Origin: Cervus elaphus
Taxonomy: Eukaryota; Chordata; Mammalia; Artiodactyla; Cervidae
Length of the DNA stretch: 64,000 nucleotides
Assembly: GCF_910594005.1 (NCBI RefSeq)
Contig: NC_057831.1
Coordinates: 44,164,001-44,228,000, forward strand
Reading direction: 5' to 3'
The position numbers and the translations under genes are program-made. The notes beneath the pieces were generated by a model that was given only the letters and a program-made list of their open reading frames with translations, was not told the origin of the DNA and did no database searches. Shown here one piece after another: positions 42,133 through 53,669 of this stretch (position 1 is its first letter; every line of letters begins with the position of its first letter).

Positions 42133-42474
42133 TTGTTCTTCCCTGGTGGTTAAGGCAGGTTAAGAATCTGCCTGCCAAGGCAGGCAGACATGGGTTCGAT
42201 CCCTGGTCTGGAAGGATTCCACATGCCTCAAGGCAACTACGACGCTATGCCACAACCACTGAGCCTGTGCTCTAGAGCCCAGGAGCCAAAGTGACTGAAC
42301 CTACGGGGCATGGCTACTGAGTCCGCATGCCTCAGAGCCTGTGCTCCACAAGAAGAGAAGCCACTGCAATGAGAAGCTTGCACACCCCACCTAGAGATTA
42401 GACCCTACTCGCCACAACCAGAGAAAGCCCATGCATAGCAATACAGACTCAGTGCAGACAAAAAAAAAAACCCA
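42133..42474 (+). mobile_element. CHR-type SINE (long form) with 9-bp TSD
   Basis: Head 'cttccctggtggttaaggca' with a small internal duplication of 'ggcaggttaag'-like sequence, box B 'gggttcgatccctgg', long body with 'cgacgctatgccacaaccac' and 'cacaaccagagaaagcccat', poly-A end. ctcagtaac is duplicated at 42124-42132 and 42475-42483. Confidence 0.87.
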
Positions 42475-42875
42475 CTCAGTAACCAAGATAATATTTTAAT
42501 GCAATATGTTTAAAAAAAAAAAAACTGACAGAAAAAAAAATTGGTGATGAGTGAAAAGTCAAAATCTTAAGTCAGAACAGGAGGGGTACTACCAATTTTT
42601 CTCCCACCTCAGGCTTCAGTGTGGCCTGGCAAGGCAGCACGCTCTGCAACTCTCAGAGGTGAGCAGAAGCGGTAGATGAGCTGACACCTCCTCGCCACCC
42701 ACAGTGTCTCTGCCTGGCGAGGAACGTCTGCCTGACTTACCTCACGGAGAACTCAGCAGAGCAACGTGAACACCTGGCATTTTGTTTGCCAATATGTGAT
42801 GGTATCTGTCCTCCCCATCAGACGCGGAACTACAAAGCTGAAAATTATAAGAGCTCTCTTAAAAGACTGGGCTCT

Positions 42876-43715
42876 TTATTTAAAATTTATTTTATTGATG
42901 TATAGTTGATTTACAATGTTAATTTTTACTATACAGTAAAGTGATCCATTTATACACATACATACATTCTTTTTCATATTCTTTTCCATTGTGGTTTATC
43001 ACAGGATATTGAATACGGCTCCCTGTGCCAAGCAGAGGGACCTTGTTGTCTAGCCATTCTCTGTATAACAGCTTGCATCTGCTAATCCTAAACTCCCGTT
43101 CCACACTTCCCCCGCCCTCCCCCCTCCACCTCGGCAACCACAGCCCTGTTCTTTATGTCTGTGAGTCTGTTTCTATAACATAGATAAGTTCACTCATGTC
43201 ATATTTTAGACTCCACATATAAGTGATATCATATGGCACTGTCTTTCTGACTTACTTCACTTGGTATGATAATCTCTAGGTCCATTCATGTTGATGCAAA
43301 TGGCATTATTTCACTCTTTTATGGCTGAGTAGTATTCCATTGTATATATGTACTATATCTTCTTTATCCATTCCTCTGTTGATGGGCATTTAGGTTATGC
43401 CATGTCTTCACTATTGTAAATAGTGCTGCAATGAACATTGGGGTGCACATATCTTTTCAAACTAGAGTTTTCTCCAGATATATGCCCAAGGATGGGAGGG
43501 CAGGATCACATGGCAACTCTATTTCTAGTTTTCTAAGGAACCTCCATACTGTTCTTCATAGTGATTCTACCAATTTACTTTCCCACCAACAGTGCAGGAG
43601 GGTTCCCTTTTCTCCACACCCTCTCCAGCATTTGTTATTTGTAGACTTTGTAATGATGGCCATTCTGACTGATATGAGGTGTATCTCATTAATTTTTATT
43701 TACACTTCAAGACCG
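42876..43715 (-). mobile_element. Artiodactyl L1 3' end, antisense
   Basis: Antisense L1 3' UTR and ORF2 end: 'ttattttattgatgtatagt', 'ccattgtggtttatcacagg', 'tatggctgagtagtattcca' and 'ccaacagtgcaggagggttc'. More diverged than the 19.8-kb copy. The ORF2 C-terminal region is broken by stops. Confidence 0.93.
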
Positions 43716-43861
43716 AGCTTCTGTTTATCAAAGCAGTACACAAACATGTAAGATGATGTCAGATAAGGTCAATATCTGTGAAGGAAAGAAAGGAGAGGAG
43801 GAAGGATCATTTTCACTACACAGCTTCCAAGGCCATCTCTTACCCCATAGTCTATGTGAAC

Positions 43862-43876
43862 AGTGCCCCCTAGAGG
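43862..43876 (-). promoter_or_regulatory. CTCF-like motif, strong match
   Basis: The minus strand reads CCTCTAGGGGGCACT, which fits CCASYAGRKGGCRSY at 14 of 15 positions. It is in non-repetitive DNA beyond the antisense L1. Orientation is convergent with 41121-41135. Confidence 0.55.
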
Positions 43877-44054
43877 AGTGGAGGCCACATCTCAGGTGCA
43901 GAGATGGGCAGTAACCTAGGCCCATAGTGGCCACTTTAGCCAGGTAGTCAAGGAGGGATGTTTCAAGGAACGGACATACATAACTTGAAGACTAGATGTA
44001 GGCAGCTTAGAGCTGAGGGAACTAAGGCACCAGGGCTGGCAAGCACTTGGTGTC

Positions 44055-44395
44055 TGTTTTAATCAGCTCTTACTGCCATAATGAAATACCACAGACTGTC
44101 TGACTTAAACAACAGGCATGTATTTCTCACAGTTCTGGCAGCTGAGAAGTCCAAAATCAAGGGGCTGGTTGATAGGTTCCTGATGAGGGTGCTCTTCCCA
44201 GCTTTCAGCAGGCCATTTTCTTTCTGTGTCCTCATGTGACAGAGAAAGAAGCAGGTTCTCTGGTGTCTCTGTATCAGGACACTAATTCTGTCATGAGGAC
44301 CCCCCACCCTCATGACCTCATCTAATCCTCATTATCTCCCAAACACCCTGACACCTTTAGAGGTTTACAGCCTCAACATGTGAACTTGGGCAGTG
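44055..44395 (-). repeat. MLT1 (ERVL-MaLR) solo LTR, antisense
   Basis: 'actgccataatgaaatacca', 'catgtatttctcacagttct', 'gctgagaagtccaaaatcaa' and 'cacactaatt'-type segments in antisense MLT1 order. It ends near 'cctcaacatgtgaacttg'. Confidence 0.8.
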
Positions 44396-44469
44396 GGTAA
44401 AGTGACCCAATTCAGGCCAGAGCAGAGTCTAAGAATTAGAGGAAAGACATGAGTGTTTAGACATAGTGA

Positions 44470-44830
44470 CCCAGGGAGAGGACTGCAGGGAATGAGACTG
44501 GACATCCTGCAGGGTCTTGAAACCCATGGTAAGGAGTTTGGGTTGGAATGTGTCAATAAAGGAAAGCCACAAGACGGTTGATCCAATTACCATATGGCAA
44601 CATTCACTCTGGTTCTGGATGGTAGATAGCTGGTTGGAAGGGAATAGCACAGAGGGTGGGTAGTTTAGTAGGAGGTCCAGGATTGGATCAGGGGGAGGCA
44701 GAGAAGATGGAGAGGAACAAACTCAGAGTCAGAACTGATAGCACTTGGGGATGGATTTGGAGAAACAGGGAAAGAGGACAATTCTTGGGTCCTGTCTTAA
44801 GCAACAGGATAGAATGACTGAAGTAATAAA
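44470..44830 (-). repeat. L2 LINE, antisense
   Basis: 'ctgcagggtcttgaaaccca' with 'tggtaaggagtttgggttgg' is diagnostic of L2 read backwards. The flanking sequence is consistent. Confidence 0.65.
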
Positions 44831-44834
44831 AGAC

Positions 44835-45570
44835 TGAGTAAAAGACAGAGGTGAGGTGCAGTTTGAGCGAAGGGAGCATTATTCCATTCTCTATGGAGCA
44901 GGGATTTTCCACCAGAGATGAGGGTATGACACTGGAGGGAAAAGAAACCTACGTTCCTGCTGAACACCACTGGCTGAAAATAGTCATCCAAAATTTGAGT
45001 CTCCATCAATCCTCCCACTTGTGTCTTACTCATGGCAATAAAGTTTATTCCCAATAATACTGCTGCAATTTTTTATTCATCATACTTGTGTTTTAGAATT
45101 ACCATAGCAGTGAAATTTATATTCAACAGCATTATTACAATTTTTGGCTGCTAATGAAATTATTGTTTCTGCTTGTGATGTGTGTTGGAGCTATAATGAT
45201 AAAAATTTCCTCTCAAAAATACCACTGCAATGTTGATGTCCTAAAAACCTGCCATAAATGACAAATTGCAGAATGCCTGTAAGCAGTTAAACTCTCTTCT
45301 CTGAAGAGCTGGGCATCCTGTTTATATCACAATGGGATCTAGCCCCATTAGTAGAAGAGAATTAAAATACTGAAGCTTGAAACTCACAAACCAGGACTGA
45401 GGTTTCCAAACATTATTTCCACTAGTAAAGTAAAAAATAAAATTGAGCACAAATCCCCAGAATATTTTTTAATTCATAATTATACATTACTTCTGCACTA
45501 ATATACTATATATATATTATAGGCCATGAACCAAAAAGAACTTGAAGAGGATGAGATAAAAAATAAAAAG
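44835..45570. other. Unassigned sequence, partly conserved-looking
   Basis: No repeat family recognised. 45050-45250 is AT-rich and has two related words (tactgctgcaatttttta and cagcattattacaattttt). Confidence 0.4.
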
Positions 45571-45579
45571 ATATTGGGA

Positions 45580-45655
45580 ATTCCCTGGTGGTCCACTGGT
45601 TAGGACTCGGCCTCTTCACTCTCTCAGGGAAGGCTCAGGTGCAGGGGATGTGGGA
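45580..45655 (+). repeat. CHR-type SINE, truncated copy
   Basis: 'gaattccctggtggtccact' and 'ggttaggactcggcctcttc' is a SINE head that breaks off within the body. Confidence 0.75.
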
Positions 45656-45659
45656 AGAC

Positions 45660-46130
45660 CATCTTCATCTGTTCTAAATTGGGAAATTTTTGAGTGAGAA
45701 GTTTAACTGAACTGGGCTTTGCAGTTCATAAGATCAACTTTGAAAGCCACCACTCTGCAGAGCAGCTAGGATTCCTTGGGCACACCAGTTATAAGTTATC
45801 CATACGGGTCCTTCCATTCTCTGTACTTGTCATTTCTTCCTGTTTCCCTCTTGACTTCCTCCAGGTTCCAGGTTGGAGTCACTAAAACAGCCTCCAGTGA
45901 TGACCTATTAAGTGTTCAACTGGTATCAGGCAGACACTCAAACCTAGGGACGTGGCCAGATATGGCCACAATCTGGGTGTTCCCATAACCACTTTCACAT
46001 GAAAAAAAAAAAAAAAAGATTTCCAGAAGAAAATACGAAACTTTTCAAGACAGGATTAGATAGAGTCTATCCTGCAGGCACAAGGACCCCAAAGTCACTC
46101 AGAGAATCCTGTTATAAATGCTCTGATCTT
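45660..46130. other. Unassigned sequence
   Basis: Only a poly-A run near 46001-46017 is notable. Confidence 0.45.
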
Positions 46131-46137
46131 TCCCATC

Positions 46138-46222
46138 AGTATTCTGGCCTGGAGAATTCCATGGACTATAGTCCATGGGGTCACAAAGAGTCGGACATGA
46201 CGGAGCAACTTTCACTTTCTCA
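46138..46222 (+). mobile_element. Bov-A 3' half
   Basis: 'cagtattctggcctggagaa', 'ttccatggactatagtccat' and 'gtcggacatgacggagcaac' show a 5'-truncated Bov-A unit. Confidence 0.88.
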
Positions 46223-46229
46223 TCAAAGA

Positions 46230-46688
46230 TCCAAGATAGACCCCAATAAAATGACCCATTTACTCAAACAGACCCTGGAGTTCTAAGCCTGGATTTGCCA
46301 TGAATTTACCAACCAGTCGTGGGCAGGTGACTCAGCCCCCTGGGTCAAACCCCGTACCTCCATGGAGACTTTTTCCCCAGAAGGAATTCTTCCAAAAGAG
46401 GAGCTGCTGCTGTATCTCACTCTGACTTCTGCTCTTCTCTCCAGCCTGCTTTGGAGCATCTTCCCAATCTTTGGATGCCTGTTCAAATCCCTTGCCCAAT
46501 AGCAAACTCAAAGAGTGGTCTCTAGGAGTTCCTAGAACAATGATTATCTGCGATTCACTTGACAGTTAATCCTGGGAGGCCATGAAGAAGTGTTGCCCTG
46601 AACTGTTATTGCAGTGGTGGTGAAGTTTTATACATCCTTCCTGAATCCCGAGGTAGACCAGAAATATCTGCAGAGCAGGACCTCTTTT
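46230..46688. other. Unassigned sequence
   Basis: No repeat or gene recognised. Confidence 0.45.
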
Positions 46689-46689
46689 A

Positions 46690-46765
46690 CATCTTCCCAC
46701 AGGGAACAACATAGCATTTGGCACAGAGGAGGTTCCCAGGAGACACTTGCTGAATTCCACATGCT
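46690..46765 (+). repeat. L2/MIR 3' tip
   Basis: 'catttggcacagaggaggtt' with 'cacttgctgaattcc' fits the L2 terminus. Confidence 0.45.
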
Positions 46766-47091
46766 TCCAAGGTTATTGTCAGTTTCCTTTAAATCCTGTG
46801 AAAGGGAAGAGAAGTACCCACCTGGTGGGGCCAGGCCAAGGAGTGAGTCGGCCAGCTGAAGCCCAGCATGGGCCATAAGTCAGAAACTACCAGCTCCAGA
46901 CACATTCATCTCATAGATGCATTTGATAGTGTTAACCAACTTTAAATTTTTAAATTTTGTTGCCAACATTCAAACCTCCAGGGATGCCTCTCATATACAC
47001 ACACACACATAAGCAATCAAACATGGAATGCCTACTTGTTGAGAAATCAGAATTCACCACTCTACGTGCATTCCTACCTGGCCACAACTGG

Positions 47092-47300
47092 TGAGCTCTT
47101 CCCTGGTAGCACTAGTGGGAACCCACCTGCCAATGCAAATAGACCTAAGAGATGTGAGTTCAATCCCTGAGTCAGGAAGATCCCCTGGAGGAGGTCATGG
47201 CAACCCACTCCAGTATTCTTGACTGGAGAATCTCATGGACAGGAGCCTGGAGGGCTATAGTCCATAGAGTCGCACAAGAGTCAGACATGACTTAGCACGC
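47092..47300 (+). mobile_element. Bov-tA SINE, sense
   Basis: 'gctcttccctggtagcacta', 'gtgagttcaatccctgagtc', 'gcaacccactccagtattct' and 'gtcgcacaagagtcagacat'. The A-box region is diverged. Confidence 0.92.
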
Positions 47301-47309
47301 GTGAATGCA

Positions 47310-48040
47310 AGGAGCAACAGTCTCCTCTGAAGAAGCAGAGATTTTCTTGGTTCACAGGGTCCTCACCATTCACAAGGTATTTAACACAATGTTAAGTGGA
47401 GATCTGAGACAACGTAAGGAGTCTTGTTTCCTAAAATCAGTCGTCACTCATTTGTCAGAGAGACAGTACGGAGTGGTGGAAACTGTGACCAACTGAAAGG
47501 ACGAGCTCTAGTCACCACTCACCTGGTGCGTTTCACTCACGTGCATCCCTGCCTGGCGCCTGTAGTCACGTGCGTGTCTCGTCTTCAGTAGGTGCTTCGG
47601 AAACAGTAGTTTCCTGACCCACTTCCCCTGCCCTTATGTTCGTCTTCTAGCTCTGATTTATTCTGTCTTTCAATAACCTAATTGTTTCTCTTGTGTCCTT
47701 TTATTTCCCTTTCAGATTTGTATTCCCCTGCCCCTTTCTGCCTGTGGGATTCTGCTGGTAGGACATTGGAATCAGACCTTACCTCATTCTTGGAGTCTCA
47801 GCTACCGCAGCTTGACCGCTGGAGAGCAAGTAAATGAGCAGTCCAGTCAGGGAAGAGCTACACCGCCCAGGACAGAATTAATTCCCGGGGCTTGCGGGAC
47901 CTGGCAGAACCAGAACCTCACTCAGTCACAGGACCAGGAGGCACGGGAAGGGGAGGAGGGGCAGCTGCCCTGGATGTGGACTTCGCTGCTTCAGCCCAAG
48001 GTTGCCTCACATCTGTTATGCCCACAGCCCTGGCTATTTG
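47310..48040. other. Unassigned sequence
   Basis: No confident repeat or gene. The open frames over 47812-48225 run into the purine tract and are not credible as coding. Confidence 0.5.
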
Positions 48041-48044
48041 CCAA

Positions 48045-48182
48045 AGGAAAGGAGGAAGGAAGGAAGGAGGGAGGAAAGGAAGGAGGGAAGGGGAGGGAGG
48101 AAGGAAGAAAGGGAAGGAGGGTTGAAGAGAAGGAGGGAGGGAGAAAAGGAAGGATAGAGGGGAAAGGGGAGAGAGGGAGAAA
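48045..48182. repeat. (GGAA)n purine-rich tract
   Basis: About 138 bp almost free of pyrimidines on the plus strand, built of GGAA/GGGA words. Confidence 0.93.
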
Positions 48183-48189
48183 TTCTGAG

Positions 48190-50560
48190 GTCCCAAAAAC
48201 ATGCTCATCATGGAGACAGTTGTGAGCCCAGGAGTGTGGCACTACCTGATTTTCGCAAAGCTACAAATGCAAAATTCAGCTTGTCCTTAAAATTCAGTAG
48301 CACTAGAATGAAAAAGAAATGCTTGGTGGAGTTGTGACATTTAAACGGTCATGCATTTTTCAGCGTATCAGTTATGCAAAGATGTTTATATTCACTCTCT
48401 CCTCAGTCATGTTTCATTGAAATGGAGTGGGGGAAAATGTCTTCAAAACGTTTAATTAAATAAAATAGAATCAAGGAAGTCAGCATTCACTAAAGCAGAC
48501 TTTAAAGGTGAAAAAAAAGTAGAAACATAAATTACATAAATAATAAGGGGAAAATAAAAGCCAAAGAGTAAGTTTAATACATATTCTTGTTATCTGTACC
48601 GCTTGCTGCTTCACCTCCAAGTGAATTTTTATTTTGTATTATGTTTCTAAAAATCCAGAAAGAAAAATGTCAGTAGACGGCAACATGAAAAGGTTCATGG
48701 GAGGCTGAGTTCGTCTAAAACCTTTAGTGGTAAGGAAAACATTCTACATTTAAAGAGGCAGTTTCTCTTTTTAAAAACGTGGGGCTGCATGGACAATTTT
48801 CAGCCATAATCTTACGAACATGCAAAATGTAGTTCTATAAGGTCTAATGAAAACTCCAGATAAATTCAAGATCATCCGTTTCATCTCTATGTTCAAACAT
48901 AACAGCTTTCATTCTTAAGATCAGGACAGCAGTGATAATGACCTGAACTTGGGTAATTCGTTTGTTGACAGCAGGTGATATTTTGGCCTTCCTGACAGTA
49001 ATCTGTTTTTTGGAAACAAGGGAGAGGGCTATTTGCCACAAACATTTATTTTTATGGGGAGGACATGTTTTATAAAGCTGGATAAGGGACAGTACAGGTG
49101 TGGAATTAATTGTCCAAGTGGCAAAATATGTTAGCGATGGTATGTTAAATCTATGGCACATAGTGGCCCTGACATGATTAAATGTTCACTTCTATTAAGT
49201 AACCACAAGTCTGTATTTCCAATTATGGTGGTGAACTGCTTTCTGCTGAGTGGATTAGCTTAGTACTTCATTCTGCTGGTAGTTTTATGATCTGAGATCT
49301 TTAATTTTCCCAATTTAACTCTTAGGGCTGCAAAGACAAGCTGCCTGACTTTTAAATAATATATTCCCCCTTTAAATTTCTGCCTCCTACCATTTCCTAG
49401 GAGTGCCATTTCCTGTCACCATAATTATAATAATTTGTATGTAGTTCCTGGGATCACATTTCTAATTGAGTCCTAAATTGGTTAACCTCATGAAGTTATT
49501 AATATGCTTTTTTAACCTGCACAAATTATATATTTGTCTGGTTGGTCAAATAACGTTCACTATTACATACATTCTTTGCCTCTCTTCCTCAGTTTGAATG
49601 TCACTATTTTAGTTTGCAAAGTGTACATCATTTTTTTTTATAATATGCTAAAAATTACAGAACAGTATGAGTTGGAAAGGAAGCTCTAGGTTAGGGATGA
49701 GTAAAAGCAAAGTCTCAGTGGAATAAGAGATCACACTGCATCGGAACACTGAGACACAGCTGTGGCACTGGGGAAAAGTTGGTGCAGAAGTGGTGAGAGG
49801 TAGGAGGTGAGACTTCAGACTGCCCAGCCAGGCCTCAGGGTCTGCACCAAGGCTTGTGGGAGCAGTAGTCAGCTCAGCAAGCCTTCTACTAAGAACCCCT
49901 CCAGAAAACACCCCATGATCAAAGGACTTACTCTACACAAGGCCCCCATACATATTAAGACATTTGCTCCAATTGTGTAAGTCCAAACCCTGTGCAGACA
50001 TGGCATTCACAGTTGTGAAGATTAAATAAGATCTTGAAAATGTATGTCTCTATCTTGAAGATTCATATAATCCCCTTTTTCCGACTGGCCTTTTATTTAA
50101 ATGTTTCCTGAATCATGTGTCCAAAGGCCCATGTTGATATAAAATCAGTATCTTCAAAATTCCTTTTTGTCTCTGATGACACAACTAGATTGTTGGTACT
50201 GTATTACTATGTTTTGTGGGGACTCTGTTCAAAATACCAGCAGTGGGTTTTATCGATATAAAATCATAACAATTTGCATCCATAGAATTCAACTCTTCCA
50301 AACCTCTCAAGAAGGTTTTGATATTTGTTAAGCCCTGAACGTAAAGCATTTTAGAGGTATGAATGCATCTGTAGTTCTTTTAAGGTCCTCAAACCTGGGC
50401 GAGTAAAAGGGATATGGAACTGTCAGGAAATTTCAGCAGTATGTGTTTCTGAGTTTACTGGGCAAGGAAAGATTGCCCACATTTGCCAAATTCATTCTGA
50501 TAATCTGGAGAATATTGCTGGTTAGAAGACATTCATTCAGTATCACTGAAATGATTCAGT
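48190..50560. other. Repeat-poor sequence
   Basis: Over 2.3 kb I recognise only a possible MIR tail near 50005-50050. 48700-49100 and 49180-49560 are AT-rich, repeat-free and may be conserved non-coding elements. No coding evidence; the 105-codon minus-strand frame at 48844-49161 has no recognised family. Confidence 0.45.
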
Positions 50561-50566
50561 CCATAT

Positions 50567-50915
50567 TGCTATGATATGAATGTGTGTGTCTCCCCAAAAT
50601 TTATACATTGAAATCTTAACCCCCAGTGTGATGGTATTTGGAGCTGGGGCCTTTGGAAAGTGATTAGGTAATGAGGGTGGAGCCCTCATGAATGGGATTA
50701 GTGCCCTTTATAACGAGACCCCAGAGAGCGCTCTCACTTTTTTCATCACATGAGGACATGTTGAGAGGATGGCCAAGTATAAACCAGCAAGCCAATCACT
50801 CTACCAGACACCAAACTGCCAGCAACATGACCCTAGATTTCCAGTCTCCAGAACTGTGAGAAATAAATATTTTTTAAGCCTTCCTGTTTATTGTATTTTT
50901 GTTGTAGTCCCTGAA
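50567..50915 (+). repeat. MLT1 (ERVL-MaLR) solo LTR
   Basis: 'tgctatgatatgaatgtgtg', 'gtgattaggtaatgagggtg', 'gggattagtgccctttataa' and 'agtctccagaactgtgagaa' follow the MLT1A-like consensus. The TG start is preserved. Confidence 0.88.
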
Positions 50916-51039
50916 TGCACAAAGGCAATGGTGAAATAGCTTTGTCTTACATAGCTTTTATGTCCCAACAACACCTGATTTTGGAACCTGAAGTAAACCA
51001 AAGCAGGGATAAGAAAGGGAACAGTTAAATTTCTCACCA

Positions 51040-51275
51040 ACGCTTTTTTTTTTTTTTAAATAATAGCCATCCTACAAAGTGTATTATAACATCTAATTGT
51101 TGCTTTGAATTGCATTTCTCTGATGATTAGTGACACTGAGCCACTGATACATCTGATAGTCATTTGTATGTTTTCTTTCGGGAAATGTCAATTCAAGCCT
51201 TTAACCCATTTTTTAAAACTCTGGTCATTGGTTTTTTGCTATTGAGTTGTGAGAATTCCTTACATATTTTAATTT
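51040..51275 (-). repeat. Old L1 ORF2 fragment, antisense
   Basis: 'gaattgcatttctctgatga', 'tttgtatgttttctttcggg' and 'tgagttgtgagaattcctta' are antisense L1 ORF2. A T-run stands at its left edge. Confidence 0.8.
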
Positions 51276-51396
51276 CCTCAAGAAAAGGGACGAGACAAGG
51301 ACATGTTTAACATAATGACCACACAGAGGACTGCTAAGGAGAGGGTTGTATTGCCAGAACGGAAGGTAAAACTCTCCCAACAGACAAGGTGGTATC

Positions 51397-51740
51397 AGAC
51401 TGAATGTTTGTGTCCCCTCAAAATTCATTTGCTGAAATATAATTCCCAGTGTGACTGTATGAGGAGGTGAGGCCTTTGGGAGGTAATTGGGTCATGAGGG
51501 TGAAGCCCCCAGGACAGAATTAGTGCCCTTGTAACTGGAGGAAGAGACCAGAGGTCTGTGTCTTTCAGGCCCGTGAGCACACACTGAGAAGTCTGCAGCA
51601 GGAAGTGAGCCCTTACCAGTATCTAACCATGCAGCGCTCTGATCCAGGACTTCGAGCCTCCCGGACGGTAAGAAATGAGTTTCTGTCGTTTATAAGTCAT
51701 CCAGTGTACGGTACTTCATTATAGCAACCCAACACACTCA
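51397..51740 (+). repeat. MLT1/MST-like (ERVL-MaLR) solo LTR
   Basis: 'gactgaatgtttgtgtcccc', 'aggcctttgggaggtaattg', 'gaattagtgcccttgtaact' and 'ttcattatagcaacccaaca' give a nearly complete plus-strand LTR. Confidence 0.87.
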
Positions 51741-51744
51741 AACA

Positions 51745-52490
51745 AGTGGGAGAAACTGAATTTACTAGTCAGCTGTCTCATATCTTTATCTCATTTTACA
51801 AATGGAACTCTGACCAGTGCATATAAAACACTCCCCTAGAGTAGGTCCTTCAGCCACTGGTAGAATCTCTTGTCTGCCTGTTGCTCCCGGCTGCCACCTT
51901 CCTCCAACCCTCTGTTGGAGACAATCATGAATTCTCCAGAGGCAGCCACCCATCCCAGCACCAACACTGCCTTCTTACCCTCTCCATGACATGACTGCAA
52001 ACACTCTCCTCCCTTTCCTGCCAAGTGGCCCAAGGATGCAGAGAAACCAAAGATGGCTCTTCACAAAAATGCAGTTCTGGACCCACCTGTCCTTGTCCCG
52101 CCCAGCACCGCTGAGTAGATGGACGAGGGACCATGTTAGCTGGCCCCCAGCCACTACCACAAACCAGGACCAAGCAGATGACTCCAGGGCCTGAGCCAAA
52201 TAGAACTGTCCCCTTGGAAACCAAACCAAGAGGCAGAGAAGGAACATCAACTGGGATGGGGCACGGGGGCTGAGCGCCGATCATGTATCCGGACTGGCAG
52301 CCATCTAGGCAGGATCTTAGGCCACAAAAGTCAAGGAACCAAGGGGCTCCTAAGACAGTGAGGGCATGCGGCCCCTGTCCCAACACTGCAGCGCCCAGTC
52401 CTGCTTCACACGACACGTGGCTTCACTTCACTTTCTGACCTTGAATCCCATGATGTGTCTGGATCCTTGCCATACATCTGCCTCCCAACT
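51745..52490. other. Unassigned sequence
   Basis: Open frames up to 163 codons (minus strand, 51925-52416) have skewed Cys/Trp/Gly composition and no recognisable domain. Regarded as non-coding. Confidence 0.5.
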
Positions 52491-52496
52491 AAAGCC

Positions 52497-52535
52497 TTGT
52501 GTGTGTGTGAGTGAGTGAGAGTGTGTGTGTGTGCT
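52497..52535. repeat. (TG)n microsatellite, interrupted
   Basis: (TG)5, then GAGTGAGTGAGAG, then (TG)6. Imperfect array. Confidence 0.92.
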
Positions 52536-52539
52536 GAGT

Positions 52540-53085
52540 GGGTTTTCTTCCATGCAAACAAAAGGAGGAAACATTGGCACGATACAGCCCCAGAAGACAC
52601 CTTTCCCCACAGAACATCTAGGCAATGACTGGCAGCTTCTAAAGACTCCAGCACCAAGCCCTTCTTCAAATTGGGCAATTGCTCTCTGCAGGAACCAAAA
52701 GCACAGAGGACTGTTCATTTAAACATTTTAAACACTTGTTTCTAAAATCCCCAGAGCGTTGGCAAGGGTAGAGAGTGTGTCCACTGGAGTTGCACTCTTC
52801 TCATCTCTCTGAATCCAGCCAATCAGAGAGATCCATGGGCTTCTGCCCTTAAGGTGCCACTGGAAATCTGCCCACCATTTAATGTTTGAGGAGCCCACTT
52901 CAGATCTATCATCCAACTACTTACCAGACACTCTGATGTCCTTACAATGCTGGGAAACTGAGGCAGCTGCCCAAACTCTTCTTTGTTTAAGAAAACAACT
53001 CTCCATCTTCAGTCCCTGCCTCCACCATCTCTCTTTTACAAGAACCACCAACGGTTCATTCTTGCCCCTGATTCACCCCTGTCTC
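52540..53085. other. Unassigned sequence
   Basis: No repeat or gene recognised. The right part may belong to the L2 that follows. Confidence 0.45.
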
Positions 53086-53089
53086 TACC

Positions 53090-53660
53090 AGAGACCCCTT
53101 CTCCCCCTTCTCGAAGTGGCCAGAGTGATCTTTTGAAAACTTAAATCACCACTGTGTCCCTCCCCTGCTAATACATCTCATGTGAATCCTCCTGTTACTG
53201 AGGATGGATTCTAAACTCACATCCACCTGCAGTCTGGTGGGATCCAGGCTCCACATCCTCTATGTTGATCTCTGGCCACATCACCTCATTCACCTAGCTG
53301 CAGCCACATCAGAAGTGCTGTCCATGGGAGGTCAGCCTACAGAAGCTCCACAGGGGTCTCCCCTTGATGACCCTCAGCCTGGCCACCCCCTCCATCTCTC
53401 ACACACAGTGTCCCCGTCACTGTTGATCCCATCATTTTATCCTTTTTCTCCTTTACCATCATCACAGCACTTATCACTTTCAGAAATTATCTTGTGCCTC
53501 CATGTAATTTTATTGTTTTTACTCTGTCTCCACCTGCAAGATGATAAATGCCACCCAAGCCCAGGTTTTTGTTTTTTTCTTTCTTGCTCATTGCTGTCTA
53601 TTCAGGTTCTAAAACAGTGTCTGGAACATGATCGAGCCTCCAAAAATATCTGTGGCGAGA
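53090..53660 (+). repeat. L2 LINE 3' region
   Basis: 'gtggccagagtgatcttttg', 'tcaccactgtgtccctcccc', 'atcatcacagcacttatcac' and 'ggttctaaaacagtgtctgg' follow L2 from internal 3' sequence to near the end. Confidence 0.8.
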
Positions 53661-53669
53661 ACAATCCTC

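Noticed and set aside
47812..48225. 137-codon plus-strand frame with a Lys/Glu/Gly-rich C-terminus
   Set aside because: The basic/acidic part is a direct read of the GGAA tract.
51925..52416. 163-codon minus-strand open frame
   Set aside because: Skewed Cys/Trp/Gly composition, overlapping frames on both strands and no family resemblance; no clear splice or promoter context.
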